A DNA stretch of 38,084 bases from Planctomycetota bacterium (GTDB lineage Bacteria; Planctomycetota; Planctomycetia; Isosphaerales; Isosphaeraceae), in NCBI GenBank assembly GCA_021777845.1, contig JAJYDB010000010.1:1-38084 (forward strand), written 5' to 3'. Shown one piece after another: positions 8,801-16,185 of this stretch (position 1 is its first letter; every line of letters begins with the position of its first letter). A program made the translations under genes and the position numbers. Under the pieces are notes generated by a model that saw nothing but the letters and a program-made list of their open reading frames with translations, made no database searches and had not been told where the DNA came from.

Positions 8801-10190
8801 GCCGCCCGAGCAACTGCAAGAGCTCCGCCGCAAGCTCGCGTTCCAACTGCTCATCAGCGGACGCGTCGACGAAGGGCTCGCCGCCTATCGCGAAGTCCTG
8901 GCGCACGTCGGACTCCGCATGCCGCAATCACCCGGCGAGGCGCTCTCGCAACTGCTCGTTTCGCGCGCGATTCTCGGCGTCCGCGGCCTCAAATTCCGCG
9001 AGCGCGACGCCGCGACCATCCCCACGCACGTCCTCGACCGCGTCGATATCGCCCGCTCGGTCGCCCTCGGCATGACCGTCGTCGACTGGATCCGCGGCTC
9101 AAGCTTTCAGTCGCGCAGCCTCCTGCTCGCGCTCCGCGCCGGCGAGCCGCAACGCGTCGCGCTCTCGCTCGGCTGGGAGGTCGTCCCCTCCGCCTGTCAG
9201 GGCAAACCCGCCGAAAAACGCACCAAACGCCTCATCGAAGCCGCCCGCACCCTCTCCGAACGACTCGGCGATCCCCACGCCATCGGCATGTCGATGCTCG
9301 CGCACGGCGCCGCCGAATTCCTCTCCGCGCGCTTCCGCGCCGGACTCGTCGTCTGCGACCAAGCCACCGAGATCCTCCGCGAACGATGCCCGCACGCCGT
9401 CTGGGAACTCGACACCTCGCAAATCTTCTCCGCCTGGTCGCTCGTCTACGCCGGCGACATCGCCGAACTCCGCGCCCGCTGCCCGCGACTCGCCAAAGCA
9501 GGTCGCGACCGCGGCGACCGCTACCTCGAAACCACCGTCAATATGTTCCCCCGCGTCGTCGCCCTCCTCGCCGACGACGAACCCCTCCAAGCCCGCGAGC
9601 AGATGCTCGAATCCATCGCCGCCTGGTCGCAACAAGGCTTTCATATCCAACACCTCACGTTTTTTTACGGCGACCTCCTCATCGACACCCACCTCGGCGA
9701 TTTCGAGGCCGCCTGGCGACGCGTCCAAAGCACCTGGCCCGACCTCGAAAAGTCTTTGCTCCTGAAAATCCAGCACGTCTACGTCGACGTCCTCCAATTC
9801 AGCGCGCGCGCCGCGCTCGCCGCCGCCGTCGACGCCGCCGACCCCGCCCCCCTCCTCGCCTACGCCGCCGCCATGGCCCGCCGACTCGACCGCGAACGAC
9901 TCCGAACCTCAAGAGCCCACGCCGGTCTCGTCCGCGCCGGCATCGCCGCCGTCGCGGGCGATCGCGATCTCGCCGCGCGCCGCCTCCGACCCGCCGTCGA
10001 AGCCTACGACGACCTCGGCATGGAACTCTTCGCCAACCCCGCCCGACGCGTCCTCAGCCGACTCGTCGGCGGCGAGGAAGGCCGCGCCCTCCTCGAACAA
10101 TCCGACCTCTGGATGCGTCGCCACGCCGTCCGCGACCCCGAACGCCTCACCCGCTGCTGGGCCCTCCGACTCCCCCACCAACCGCGCTGA
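5898..10190 (+). CDS. PknK-like Ser/Thr protein kinase fused to an AAA ATPase and helical repeats
   Basis: A 1,430-residue regulator. The kinase domain begins near residue 55: glycine loop GAGGMGVVY (62-70), VALK lysine (84), catalytic HRDIKPSN (332-339), DFG (352-354) and APE (381-383), so all key catalytic residues are present. Between the N-lobe and the catalytic loop lies a low-complexity insert (about 145-305) rich in Thr, Ser, Ala, Glu and Gly. Next comes an AAA_16-type ATPase starting VGRERE at 494, with Walker A GRSGAGKST (522-530) and Walker B LVLAIDDLQWGD (643-654). The last 600 residues look like helical TPR-type repeats. There are no membrane segments. Known: this order is that of PknK and related signalling ATPases. 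The start is unsure: no clear ribosome site precedes 5898, and an ATG at 6018 (residue 41) would still keep the whole kinase. Confidence 0.85.
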   Translation: MCRSTLTVDSGSHSRYYHFETMRVGKTFPPAARFGGIGFEMEPRVLDQFPGTKRFTIRRRVGAGGMGVVYDAYDHDRDMRVALKTILNIDATTLYRFKKEFRMLADATHPNFVRLHELISEGDQWFFTMEYIEGVDFLRFVCPSNALLPGDPLSDSIVGREGTASTEGATTGPATEADSLPGAGTTRGETLESTGEASEATSVGTESATGEEVAARSLETTRTRGLGDAAEPAGSRVRDDATEGVSTRLWIPDDSAEARAARSWSSGVLGASDEVETQRAASLDLGAVPARASDTSDTLPAILPKFHDVRLRSSLAQLAEALHVLHGMGKLHRDIKPSNVMVTRRGRLVLLDFGLSTELEGRDENQSTTHGHVVGTVTYMAPEQAGGGSLSASSDWYSVGVMLYRALTGRLPFSGRSLEVMMRKQLAEPPAPKELNPEVPDDLNDLCVELLRKDAALRPDGAEVLRRLGRVGAGASAEGAIAASGAGLHERPFVGRERELDALTAAFAALRMGKSGAAFVHGRSGAGKSTLTQRFLDGLVERGDAVVLSGRCYEQESVAYKAIDTLIDSLTRFLRRLHRLEAEALLPRDVAALARLFPVLRRVDSIAESPKRSNEVNDPQELRRRAFGALRELFARIGDRKPLVLAIDDLQWGDADSAALLCELLAPPDPPQLLLVCGYRSEYAEHSPCLRMLLDPALSGLGRDRVCEIPVEPLTPDDCRDLALRLLGVDDELARKHARMIARESGGSPYFVYELVEHRKAGGEMGDRSTYDGAISLDDVLWERIGRLPTNAQALLEVLAVAGRPLRQANACRAADLGPEGFAALALLRSNHLVRGAGAGALDDVETYHDKIRETVVRHLPPDRLKLRHERLAVELESSGRADLETLAVHFDAAAQPDKAGDYYERAAVEATETLAFERAAALFRRALDLRLGTPRADALRCRLADALANAGRSHEAAQEYLRACESAPPEQLQELRRKLAFQLLISGRVDEGLAAYREVLAHVGLRMPQSPGEALSQLLVSRAILGVRGLKFRERDAATIPTHVLDRVDIARSVALGMTVVDWIRGSSFQSRSLLLALRAGEPQRVALSLGWEVVPSACQGKPAEKRTKRLIEAARTLSERLGDPHAIGMSMLAHGAAEFLSARFRAGLVVCDQATEILRERCPHAVWELDTSQIFSAWSLVYAGDIAELRARCPRLAKAGRDRGDRYLETTVNMFPRVVALLADDEPLQAREQMLESIAAWSQQGFHIQHLTFFYGDLLIDTHLGDFEAAWRRVQSTWPDLEKSLLLKIQHVYVDVLQFSARAALAAAVDAADPAPLLAYAAAMARRLDRERLRTSRAHAGLVRAGIAAVAGDRDLAARRLRPAVEAYDDLGMELFANPARRVLSRLVGGEEGRALLEQSDLWMRRHAVRDPERLTRCWALRLPHQPR

Positions 10191-10319
10191 CACCTGCACT
10201 CAACCCACGAGTACAATGACCTCGATCCGAACCCTCGCCTGGACCGCGCGACTCCTCATCCGGCTTCGACCCGGCGCACTCCCAAGCCCGACCCCGTGCC
10301 ACCAGGGAAAACATAGCTC

Positions 10320-12167
10320 ATGAGCGACTCCAACATGCCTCAAATCGATCCGATGACCACGTTGGCTTTTTCGGTCGCCTACAACAAGGGAGTGTACGCA
10401 CTCTTACTCGGCTCCGGCGTGTCGCGCGCCGCCGCAATCATGACCGGCTGGGAAATCGTCCTCGACCTGATCAAAAAAGTCGCCGCGGCTGAAAATCAGG
10501 ACTGCGGACCGGAACCGGCGGATTGGTTCAAGCAGAGGTACGGGAAGGATCCCGACTACTCCAACCTGCTCGAAAAGCTCGCGAACACACCCGCGGATCG
10601 CAGGCAGCTTCTCCAGAGCTATTTCGAGCCAAGTGAGCAGGAACGCGAGGAGGGCAAGAAGACGCCGACGGCCGCTCACAAGGCGATTGCCAAACTCGTC
10701 GCCGACGGCCACATCCGCGTCATCGTCACGACCAACTTCGACCGTCTCCTCGAACAGGCACTCGAGGCGAGTGGGGTCGTCCCCAACGTGATCGCGTCGC
10801 CTGCCGCCGCCCGAGGGGCAACGCCGTTGGTTCACCTCCCCTGCACCGTCGTCAAGGTCCACGGCGACTACCTGGACACTGATTTCAAAAACACGAAAGT
10901 GGAGCTGGAGAGTTTCGACCCGGAGATGAACCGCCTGCTGGATCAAATCTTCGATGAATACGGCTTGATCGTCTGCGGCTGGTCCGCTCAGTGGGACGAG
11001 GCGTTGCGGGATGCCGTCAACCGATGCAAAACCCGTCGATTCAGCATGTTTTGGTCCGCCTTGCACGAGCCGACGGGCTTGGCACGGGACTTATGCAATC
11101 GCCGGAATGCGGTGGTGATCCCCGAAAAAAACGCGGATGAGTTCTTCGAAAAGTTGGGCGAGATGGTCACATCATTGGTCGAGATCGGCGCACGGCATCC
11201 GCTCGAAACTTCCGCGGCCGTGGCCACGCTGAAGCGATTCATGGCCGAGGACCGACACCGAATCCGGCTTCATGATCTCGTCATGGACGAGGTCAAGTCC
11301 GCCGTCTCCGCCGGGTCCACCGTGTCCACCGTGTCCACCCTGCCGGCGCACCGTGGGGATTTAATCGCATCATTTGCCAAGGAGTCGAAGCAGATCGTCT
11401 CGCTGTACGATTCCCAGTTCGACTGTCTGCTGAGGTTGCTGATTAACGGAGGCTATTGGGGAAGGCGATCTCAAAAGAAGCTCTGGTTTCGGGCCATTGA
11501 AACAGTGGCAAGAGATCTCGCACCCGATCCTGGGAAACCCAATGATAAATCCTGCGTCATTGGAGGTTACCCCGCGATGCTCCTCTTCTACGGCTGCGGG
11601 ATCGCATCGCTCGCGGGCGAGCGCTATGCAACGCTCGCCCTGCTTCTGTCCGGGGGGCACTTCAAGGAGAACAAGCTGGACAAGCTGGACAAGCTGGACA
11701 AGTCGCTGCTGGTACACCTGTTCTGCCTCGACTTTTACAGCAATACACTCAAGATACTAGATTATTATAACACCGACGACAACCCTTTTTCAATATGGGG
11801 CGCGAGACATCACCTGAATTTGATTCTAAAAGACCCGCTTAAACACTTTATCAGCGACGAGGCCGAGTTCACGAGACACTTCAAGAAACTTGAATACTTC
11901 ATTGCACTTGCATTCGCGGACTGGGAATTACAACAAGCAGATCCCAAGAAGCGGGGTGTCATTTCGTGGGTGCCGCCAGGGAGTTATTTGGACTCGGGGA
12001 ACAATGTAAACATTGTAAGCGCGACTAAGGAAGAGATCGAACGCCTGGGTGCTCGGTGGCCGCTGCTAAGGGCAGGGCTTTTTGGAGGTTCGGTCGACCG
12101 GTTGCAAGCAGCGGTCAGCCTCGTGGACACATTAATGAGAGTTAAGGGACCCTTCCTCTCTAGGTGA
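10320..12167 (+). CDS. SIR2-domain protein, candidate anti-phage NADase
   Basis: A 615-residue protein with an N-terminal SIR2-like Rossmann domain. GSGVS is at 31-35, TTNFDR at 137-142, the probable catalytic histidine in VKVHGDY at 181, and GWS at 220-222. Known: SIR2-like domains in bacterial defence proteins (Thoeris ThsA, DSR1/DSR2, SIR2-Argonaute systems) deplete NAD+ on infection. The remaining 330 residues match nothing I recognise and may be the sensor; they include a hydrophobic stretch (LLFYGCGIASLAG) and two short amino-acid repeats, STVSTVST and KLDKLDKLDK. The 3' half is visibly more A+T-rich than the neighbours, with mixed third positions, suggesting acquisition by transfer. 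AGGGAA lies about ten bases upstream of the ATG. It appears to be a single-gene system; no partner gene is adjacent. Confidence 0.75.
   Translation: MSDSNMPQIDPMTTLAFSVAYNKGVYALLLGSGVSRAAAIMTGWEIVLDLIKKVAAAENQDCGPEPADWFKQRYGKDPDYSNLLEKLANTPADRRQLLQSYFEPSEQEREEGKKTPTAAHKAIAKLVADGHIRVIVTTNFDRLLEQALEASGVVPNVIASPAAARGATPLVHLPCTVVKVHGDYLDTDFKNTKVELESFDPEMNRLLDQIFDEYGLIVCGWSAQWDEALRDAVNRCKTRRFSMFWSALHEPTGLARDLCNRRNAVVIPEKNADEFFEKLGEMVTSLVEIGARHPLETSAAVATLKRFMAEDRHRIRLHDLVMDEVKSAVSAGSTVSTVSTLPAHRGDLIASFAKESKQIVSLYDSQFDCLLRLLINGGYWGRRSQKKLWFRAIETVARDLAPDPGKPNDKSCVIGGYPAMLLFYGCGIASLAGERYATLALLLSGGHFKENKLDKLDKLDKSLLVHLFCLDFYSNTLKILDYYNTDDNPFSIWGARHHLNLILKDPLKHFISDEAEFTRHFKKLEYFIALAFADWELQQADPKKRGVISWVPPGSYLDSGNNVNIVSATKEEIERLGARWPLLRAGLFGGSVDRLQAAVSLVDTLMRVKGPFLSR
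11315..11341 (+). repeat. 9-bp tandem repeat inside the SIR2 gene (about 3 copies)
   Basis: Unit GTCCACCGT occurs at 11315, 11324 and (last unit with one change, GTCCACCCT) 11333. It encodes STVSTVST in the linker after the SIR2 domain. The unit is a multiple of three, so slippage would alter linker length without breaking the frame. Confidence 0.85.
11671..11702 (+). repeat. 9-bp tandem repeat inside the SIR2 gene (about 3.5 copies)
   Basis: Unit ACAAGCTGG is repeated perfectly at 11671, 11680 and 11689, followed by a partial copy. It encodes KLDKLDKLDK in the C-terminal region of the protein, a short charged and amphipathic repeat. As with the first array, copy-number changes would stay in frame. 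Confidence 0.9.
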
Positions 12168-12216
12168 CCGTTCAACCTGAACCGCCCGGCTTGGCTTCGC
12201 ACGCGGATCGCACCAC

Positions 12217-13263
12217 ATGCGTTTCATCACTACATTAGTACGTGTTTTGATCTGGCTCCCCCTCGCAATCGGCGCGTTGATCCTGGCGAGCCGCGCGCCG
12301 AATCGCCCCGCGCGCGCCGTCCCCGAGGGCGCACGCGCGCGCTTCGACCTCGTTTATCAAAGCGACCGCGGCGTCGCCCTGCGCCTCGACGTCTATGAAC
12401 CCGCGACCGCGGAGACGGTCGCACGCCCGCGACCAACCGCGATCATCCTCCACGGCGGCTCGTGGCGCGGCGGCTCCCGCGTCGAAATGACCGACTGGGC
12501 CGCGGCCTTCGTCGCGCGCGGATACGTCGCCGTCGTCCCCGACTACACCCTCGCACGCCCCAACGCCCCCAGCAGCGACCGCGCCCTCGACGACCTCCGC
12601 GACGCCGTCCGCTGGACCCGCGACCACGCCTCCGAATTCGGCTCCGACCCGCAACGCGTCGTCGCCTTCGGCGTCTCCGCCGGCGGACATCTCGCCGCGC
12701 TCCTCGGCCTCGTGTCGCAGCGACTCGACCCCGCCGCACGCGTCCAGGCCGTCGTCGACCTCTACGGACCCAGCGACCTCGTCGAGTTGCTCGCAACCAC
12801 CCCCGCCCGACGCGACGACCTCCAACTCTTCCTCGGCTCCACACCCCGCGACCCCAGCCCCGCCGCTCTCTCCAACGCCTCCCCGCGACTCCTCGTCCGA
12901 AGCAACTCCCCCCCCATGTTCCTCGCCCACGGCACCGACGACCTCTGGGTCCCCCCCGAACAATCCAACTTCCTCCACCAAGCCCTCGCCACCGCCCGCG
13001 TCAACCACCAATCCCTCCTCATCCCCCACGCTCGACACGGCTTCGGTCCCGCCATCGACGGCCGCGACTGGACCAACCCCCTCTTCGACTTCCTCCAATC
13101 CCTCTGGGACAACCCCCAACCCCGCCAAACCCCTCCGCCAACCACAACCCTCGAAACCGTAACCACCGGCACTTTCAACGAGATCCAAAAAAAATCGACC
13201 CGCGCCTTGCAATTCTCGCCGCGACTTGGAACTATTAAGGATGTCGGCGGACATGCCGATTGA
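12217..13263 (+). CDS. Alpha/beta-hydrolase, esterase/lipase-like, membrane-anchored or secreted
   Basis: A 348-residue protein with an N-terminal hydrophobic segment (about residues 6-25), so it is probably anchored or exported. The hydrolase core carries the oxyanion-hole motif HGGSW (79-83), nucleophile elbow GVSAGG (Ser154), the acidic residue in HGTDD (241 or 242) and the catalytic His in HARHGF (274). This is the arrangement of the hormone-sensitive-lipase/BD-FAE type of carboxylesterase; the substrate is unknown. After about residue 301 the tail is Pro/Thr-rich and unlike the family. The gene starts 49 bases after the SIR2 gene but its codon use is the high-GC, C-ending style of the region, so it is likely native. 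A strong terminator follows. Confidence 0.8.
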   Translation: MRFITTLVRVLIWLPLAIGALILASRAPNRPARAVPEGARARFDLVYQSDRGVALRLDVYEPATAETVARPRPTAIILHGGSWRGGSRVEMTDWAAAFVARGYVAVVPDYTLARPNAPSSDRALDDLRDAVRWTRDHASEFGSDPQRVVAFGVSAGGHLAALLGLVSQRLDPAARVQAVVDLYGPSDLVELLATTPARRDDLQLFLGSTPRDPSPAALSNASPRLLVRSNSPPMFLAHGTDDLWVPPEQSNFLHQALATARVNHQSLLIPHARHGFGPAIDGRDWTNPLFDFLQSLWDNPQPRQTPPPTTTLETVTTGTFNEIQKKSTRALQFSPRLGTIKDVGGHAD

Positions 13264-13267
13264 GTAA

Positions 13268-13312
13268 AAACGGGCGCGCAACACATCACGCCCGTTTCGC
13301 ATCGCTTTTTTT
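13268..13312 (+). terminator. Intrinsic terminator after the hydrolase gene
   Basis: AAACGGGCG (13268-13276) pairs perfectly with CGCCCGTTT (13289-13297) around a 12-base loop. A run of seven T's at 13306-13312 follows after a short spacer. It sits a few bases after the stop codon. Confidence 0.7.
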
Positions 13313-13357
13313 CTTGGACCACGATTCGCGTTCACTGTTTCCGCCGGCTCGCGTCGG

Positions 13358-13396
13358 GACTGCGTCCTCTCCTTTAATTTAAGAGGGGGAACAGTC
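13358..13396. other. Dyad-symmetric hairpin upstream of the M24-like gene
   Basis: Outer arms GACTG (13358-13362) and CAGTC (13392-13396) and inner arms CCTCT (13366-13370) and AGAGG (13382-13386) pair around an A+T-rich centre (CCTTTAATTTA) in an otherwise G+C-rich region. It could be a leader hairpin or operator for the gene at 13480; no T-run follows, so it is not an obvious terminator. Confidence 0.35.
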
Positions 13397-13479
13397 GCGG
13401 GGCCGCTCCGCCTTTTGGTTCCGTCGATCGAGGCGAGCACCCAGCCCCCAGGGAACCGGACACCGAGGAGTCTCGGGTG

Positions 13480-14766
13480 ATGGCGACCGATACGCACGCG
13501 ACCCTCGGAATCAACACGTTCACCGACCCCGCCTACGCGACCGAGTTCGACCGCATCCTGCACACCGCCGACGACCGGCCCGACTCCGTCTCGCTGCCCG
13601 CGCTCGCCAACCCCGCCGCCGACCACGCCGACCCCGCGCTCGCGGCCCGACGCGCCGACGTCGAGGAAAAACACCGACGCGTCCGCGCCCTCCTCGCAGC
13701 CTCCGGACACGACGCCGCCCTCCTCGGCCGCGCCGACTCGATCGCCTGGTTCACCGTCGGCGCCGACCTCGGCCAAGACCTCTCCGACGAAACCGCGCAC
13801 GCCGTCCTGCTCGTCAATCCACAGTGCCGCGTCGTCATCACCGACAACGTCCAAAGCGCCCGTATTTTCGAGGAAGAACTCGCCGGCCTCGGGTTCCAGC
13901 TCAAAGAACGCTCCTGGCTCAACGACCCCTCGCGGCTCGTCGAGGAACTCGCCCGCGGCAAACGCATCCTCAGCGACCTCGCCCGCCCCGCCAACCCCTG
14001 GAAACACGACCTCGACCCGCTCGGCCTCCTCCGCATCCCCCTCACCACCCTCGAACGTCGCCGACTCCGCGAACTCGGACGCTCGCTCTCCCTCGCCGTC
14101 GAAGCCACCTGCCGCAACTTCGACCCCGGCGAAACCGAGGCCGACGTCGCCGGACACCTCGCGCACCGACTCATGCGCGAAGGCATCGCTCCCCTCGATA
14201 TCCGCGTCGCCGCCGACGACCGCGCCGCCCGCTTCCGACGCGCTCCCTCGCGCTCCGCACCCATCCGCAACCACGCCGTCGTCACCGCCACCGGACGTCG
14301 ACACGGCCTCTGCGCAAGCCTCTCCCGCATCGTCTCCTTCGGCACCCCCAGCGACCAATTAAAGTCCGAACACGCCCTCGCCGCCATGGCCGAGGCCACC
14401 TGCATCTTCTTCTCCAGACCCGGCCAGTCCATCCGCGACGCCTTCCGACGCACACGCCGCATCTACGAAAAATACGCCAAGCCCGACGAGTGGCAGCTCG
14501 ACTACCAAGGCCACGCCGTCGGCTATTCCCCCCGCGAATTCATGCTCATGCCCGACTCCCCCTTCGAACTCCAAGCCCACATGGCACTCTCCTGGAGCCC
14601 CGGCGTCGGCGCGGCCCGCTCGCAAAGCACCGTCATCCTCGACTCCCGCGGCTACGAAGACGTCACCGCCGCCGTCCAGTGGCCCATGCTCGAAGTCGCC
14701 GTCAAAGGCATCGCCGTCCACCGACCCGGCATCCTCGTCCGCGACCCCTCCCACACCCTCCGCTAA
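13480..14766 (+). CDS. M24 (aminopeptidase P-like) family protein, probably catalytically inactive
   Basis: GAGGAG at 13465-13470 precedes the ATG at 13480 by nine bases; a GTG at 13477 is equally in frame. The 428-residue protein has the two-domain creatinase/Xaa-Pro peptidase layout: an N-terminal domain (to about 185) and a pita-bread domain. Family metal ligands are missing. Where two aspartates are expected (DxG...D) it reads AVVTATGRRHGLCASLSR, and where the final glutamate is expected (R-x-E-D) it reads RSQSTVIL. Only the histidine of GHAVGY (near 346) is kept. It is cytoplasmic, with no signal peptide. Inference: a pseudo-peptidase used for binding or regulation. It stands alone, between a terminator upstream and a 230-base gap downstream. 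Confidence 0.7.
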   Translation: MATDTHATLGINTFTDPAYATEFDRILHTADDRPDSVSLPALANPAADHADPALAARRADVEEKHRRVRALLAASGHDAALLGRADSIAWFTVGADLGQDLSDETAHAVLLVNPQCRVVITDNVQSARIFEEELAGLGFQLKERSWLNDPSRLVEELARGKRILSDLARPANPWKHDLDPLGLLRIPLTTLERRRLRELGRSLSLAVEATCRNFDPGETEADVAGHLAHRLMREGIAPLDIRVAADDRAARFRRAPSRSAPIRNHAVVTATGRRHGLCASLSRIVSFGTPSDQLKSEHALAAMAEATCIFFSRPGQSIRDAFRRTRRIYEKYAKPDEWQLDYQGHAVGYSPREFMLMPDSPFELQAHMALSWSPGVGAARSQSTVILDSRGYEDVTAAVQWPMLEVAVKGIAVHRPGILVRDPSHTLR

Positions 14767-14901
14767 TCCCAACCCCCGACCCCTCCACCCACGCGGCCCT
14801 TCGGTCTTGCGCGCCTCCCTCCACGCACGCACTGGTCGGTCAGGCTCGCTTTAATCATCACACTCTGCCTATTCGCGCAGGTTTCCGACCACGCGCGCTG
14901 T

Positions 14902-14944
14902 TTTAATTTGCCGACACGCCGGATGTCGTGGCATGTTTAATTTG
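14902..14944 (+). repeat. Short direct repeat TTTAATTTG upstream of the gene at 14997
   Basis: TTTAATTTG occurs at 14902-14910 and again at 14936-14944. Between them lie arms CGACA and TGTCG with partial dyad symmetry. A+T-rich nonamers are unusual here; they may mark a promoter or operator, but no clear -35/-10 pair can be assigned. Confidence 0.3.
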
Positions 14945-14996
14945 TCTCAATTCCGCTCCCACCGTCGATTCCTTACAATGCGAAGGATTGCACGCG

Positions 14997-16103
14997 ATGA
15001 GCACGACCGCGCACGTCGAAGCCAACCGTCAGAACGCTTTATTGAGCACAGGGCCGCGCACCGACGACGGCAAGCGGATCTCCTCGGAGAACGCCGTCAC
15101 GCACGGACTGGCCTCGCGCGACCCGAGGCGTTACCTCGAGTCCGCCGGCCCCGACGCCCTGGCGCGTTGGGGGGGCGACTTCCCCGCGCGACGCTCCGAC
15201 CACAAACAGGCCGTCGAGATCGCCGCGGCCTCCGAGGAACGGCTCCGCCTCTGCCGCGCGCAGGCGACGCATCTCATTCTGGCATTAACGTTTCGGGCGA
15301 ATCACCTGTGGGAGGACGACCGCCGCGCCGAGGTCGTCCAAATCGCCGCCGGGCTCGCGCGGAACCCCTCCAAAACCGTCGCCAAACTCGCCGCCACCCG
15401 CTGCGGCGCGGAGTGGCTCATCCTCCGCTGGACCAACGTCCTCCGTAACCTCAAGCCCGACGAACCGCTCTCCGGATCGATTCGGACACGCTGCGAGGAC
15501 CTCCTCGGCGTCGAAAAAGACCTCCGCAACGGCCACTACTCCGACGCCGAACTGCTTAACAAAGCGGTAACGGCGCTCGGGCGACTGCGGCACGCGCTCC
15601 CGGCGCTCACCGAGCTCGACGCGCTCCAACGCGAAGCCGCCGCCGCCGGCGTCGTCGACGAAACTAACCGCGACCTCCGCCTCATCCGGCGTTACGAGCG
15701 TGAGGCGATGCGTGATCACACGCGAGCGGTCAAGGAGTTGCAGGGTCTGACGACCGGCGGGGAGCGGGCCGAGATTCACCGAAGAGTCATGCGGAGAATA
15801 CGTAACGACGGATTTGGGTTCGTTTCGTCAAACCAGGATCCGACGCCGGCCGCCCCCCCTCCACGCCCCGAAGCGACGTCCGTCCCCGTCTCGACGCCGC
15901 CCTTCGACGACGAACTCGACGTCGATTGTGACGACTGCGACGACGTTGCCGACCGCGACGACAACCGCGCGACGACCGCGCAGGCTCCGAAAAAGCCCCT
16001 GACCGGCCGGCAACGGCGACACCTCGCGAAAATGGCGCGGGAGCGGAAGAAAAAAGCGGCCCGCCAAGGTAAGCCGCAGGTTGAGCTCGCCGCGGTGAGC
16101 TGA
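14997..16103 (+). CDS. Planctomycete family protein of unknown function (STGPRT...HGL signature)
   Basis: The ATG at 14997 is chosen over upstream starts because AAGGA lies nine bases before it and the protein then begins at the conserved signature: ANRQNALLSTGPRT, DGKRISSENAVTHGL. This N-terminal motif defines a large family, often in many copies per genome, in Planctomycetes and Acidobacteria; no function is known to me. The 368 residues are mostly helical and charged, with a middle region rich in Arg and Leu. An acidic Asp-rich stretch (DDELDVDCDDCDDVADRDD) and a basic Lys/Arg-rich tail (RQRRHLAKMARERKKKAARQ) follow. The tail could bind nucleic acid, but that is only a guess from charge. 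There is no signal peptide and no membrane segment. Confidence 0.65.
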   Translation: MSTTAHVEANRQNALLSTGPRTDDGKRISSENAVTHGLASRDPRRYLESAGPDALARWGGDFPARRSDHKQAVEIAAASEERLRLCRAQATHLILALTFRANHLWEDDRRAEVVQIAAGLARNPSKTVAKLAATRCGAEWLILRWTNVLRNLKPDEPLSGSIRTRCEDLLGVEKDLRNGHYSDAELLNKAVTALGRLRHALPALTELDALQREAAAAGVVDETNRDLRLIRRYEREAMRDHTRAVKELQGLTTGGERAEIHRRVMRRIRNDGFGFVSSNQDPTPAAPPPRPEATSVPVSTPPFDDELDVDCDDCDDVADRDDNRATTAQAPKKPLTGRQRRHLAKMARERKKKAARQGKPQVELAAVS

Positions 16104-16185
16104 ATTAAGCGGGTTGAGGTCGGTCGCGGGGCGTGCGGCCAGGCCGTCGGAGGGCCGTCGCGCGCCGAGGTTGGTCGCAGCCGGC

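Noticed and set aside
6702-8927. Long open frame (741 codons) on the strand opposite the kinase gene
   Set aside because: Arg/Gln-rich composition without domains; it arises because third codon positions in this high-GC gene rarely make stops on the other strand.
12235-14358. Open frame of 707 codons on the minus strand across the hydrolase and M24 genes
   Set aside because: Gly/Glu/Val-rich shadow that crosses a strong intrinsic terminator and two well-supported genes.
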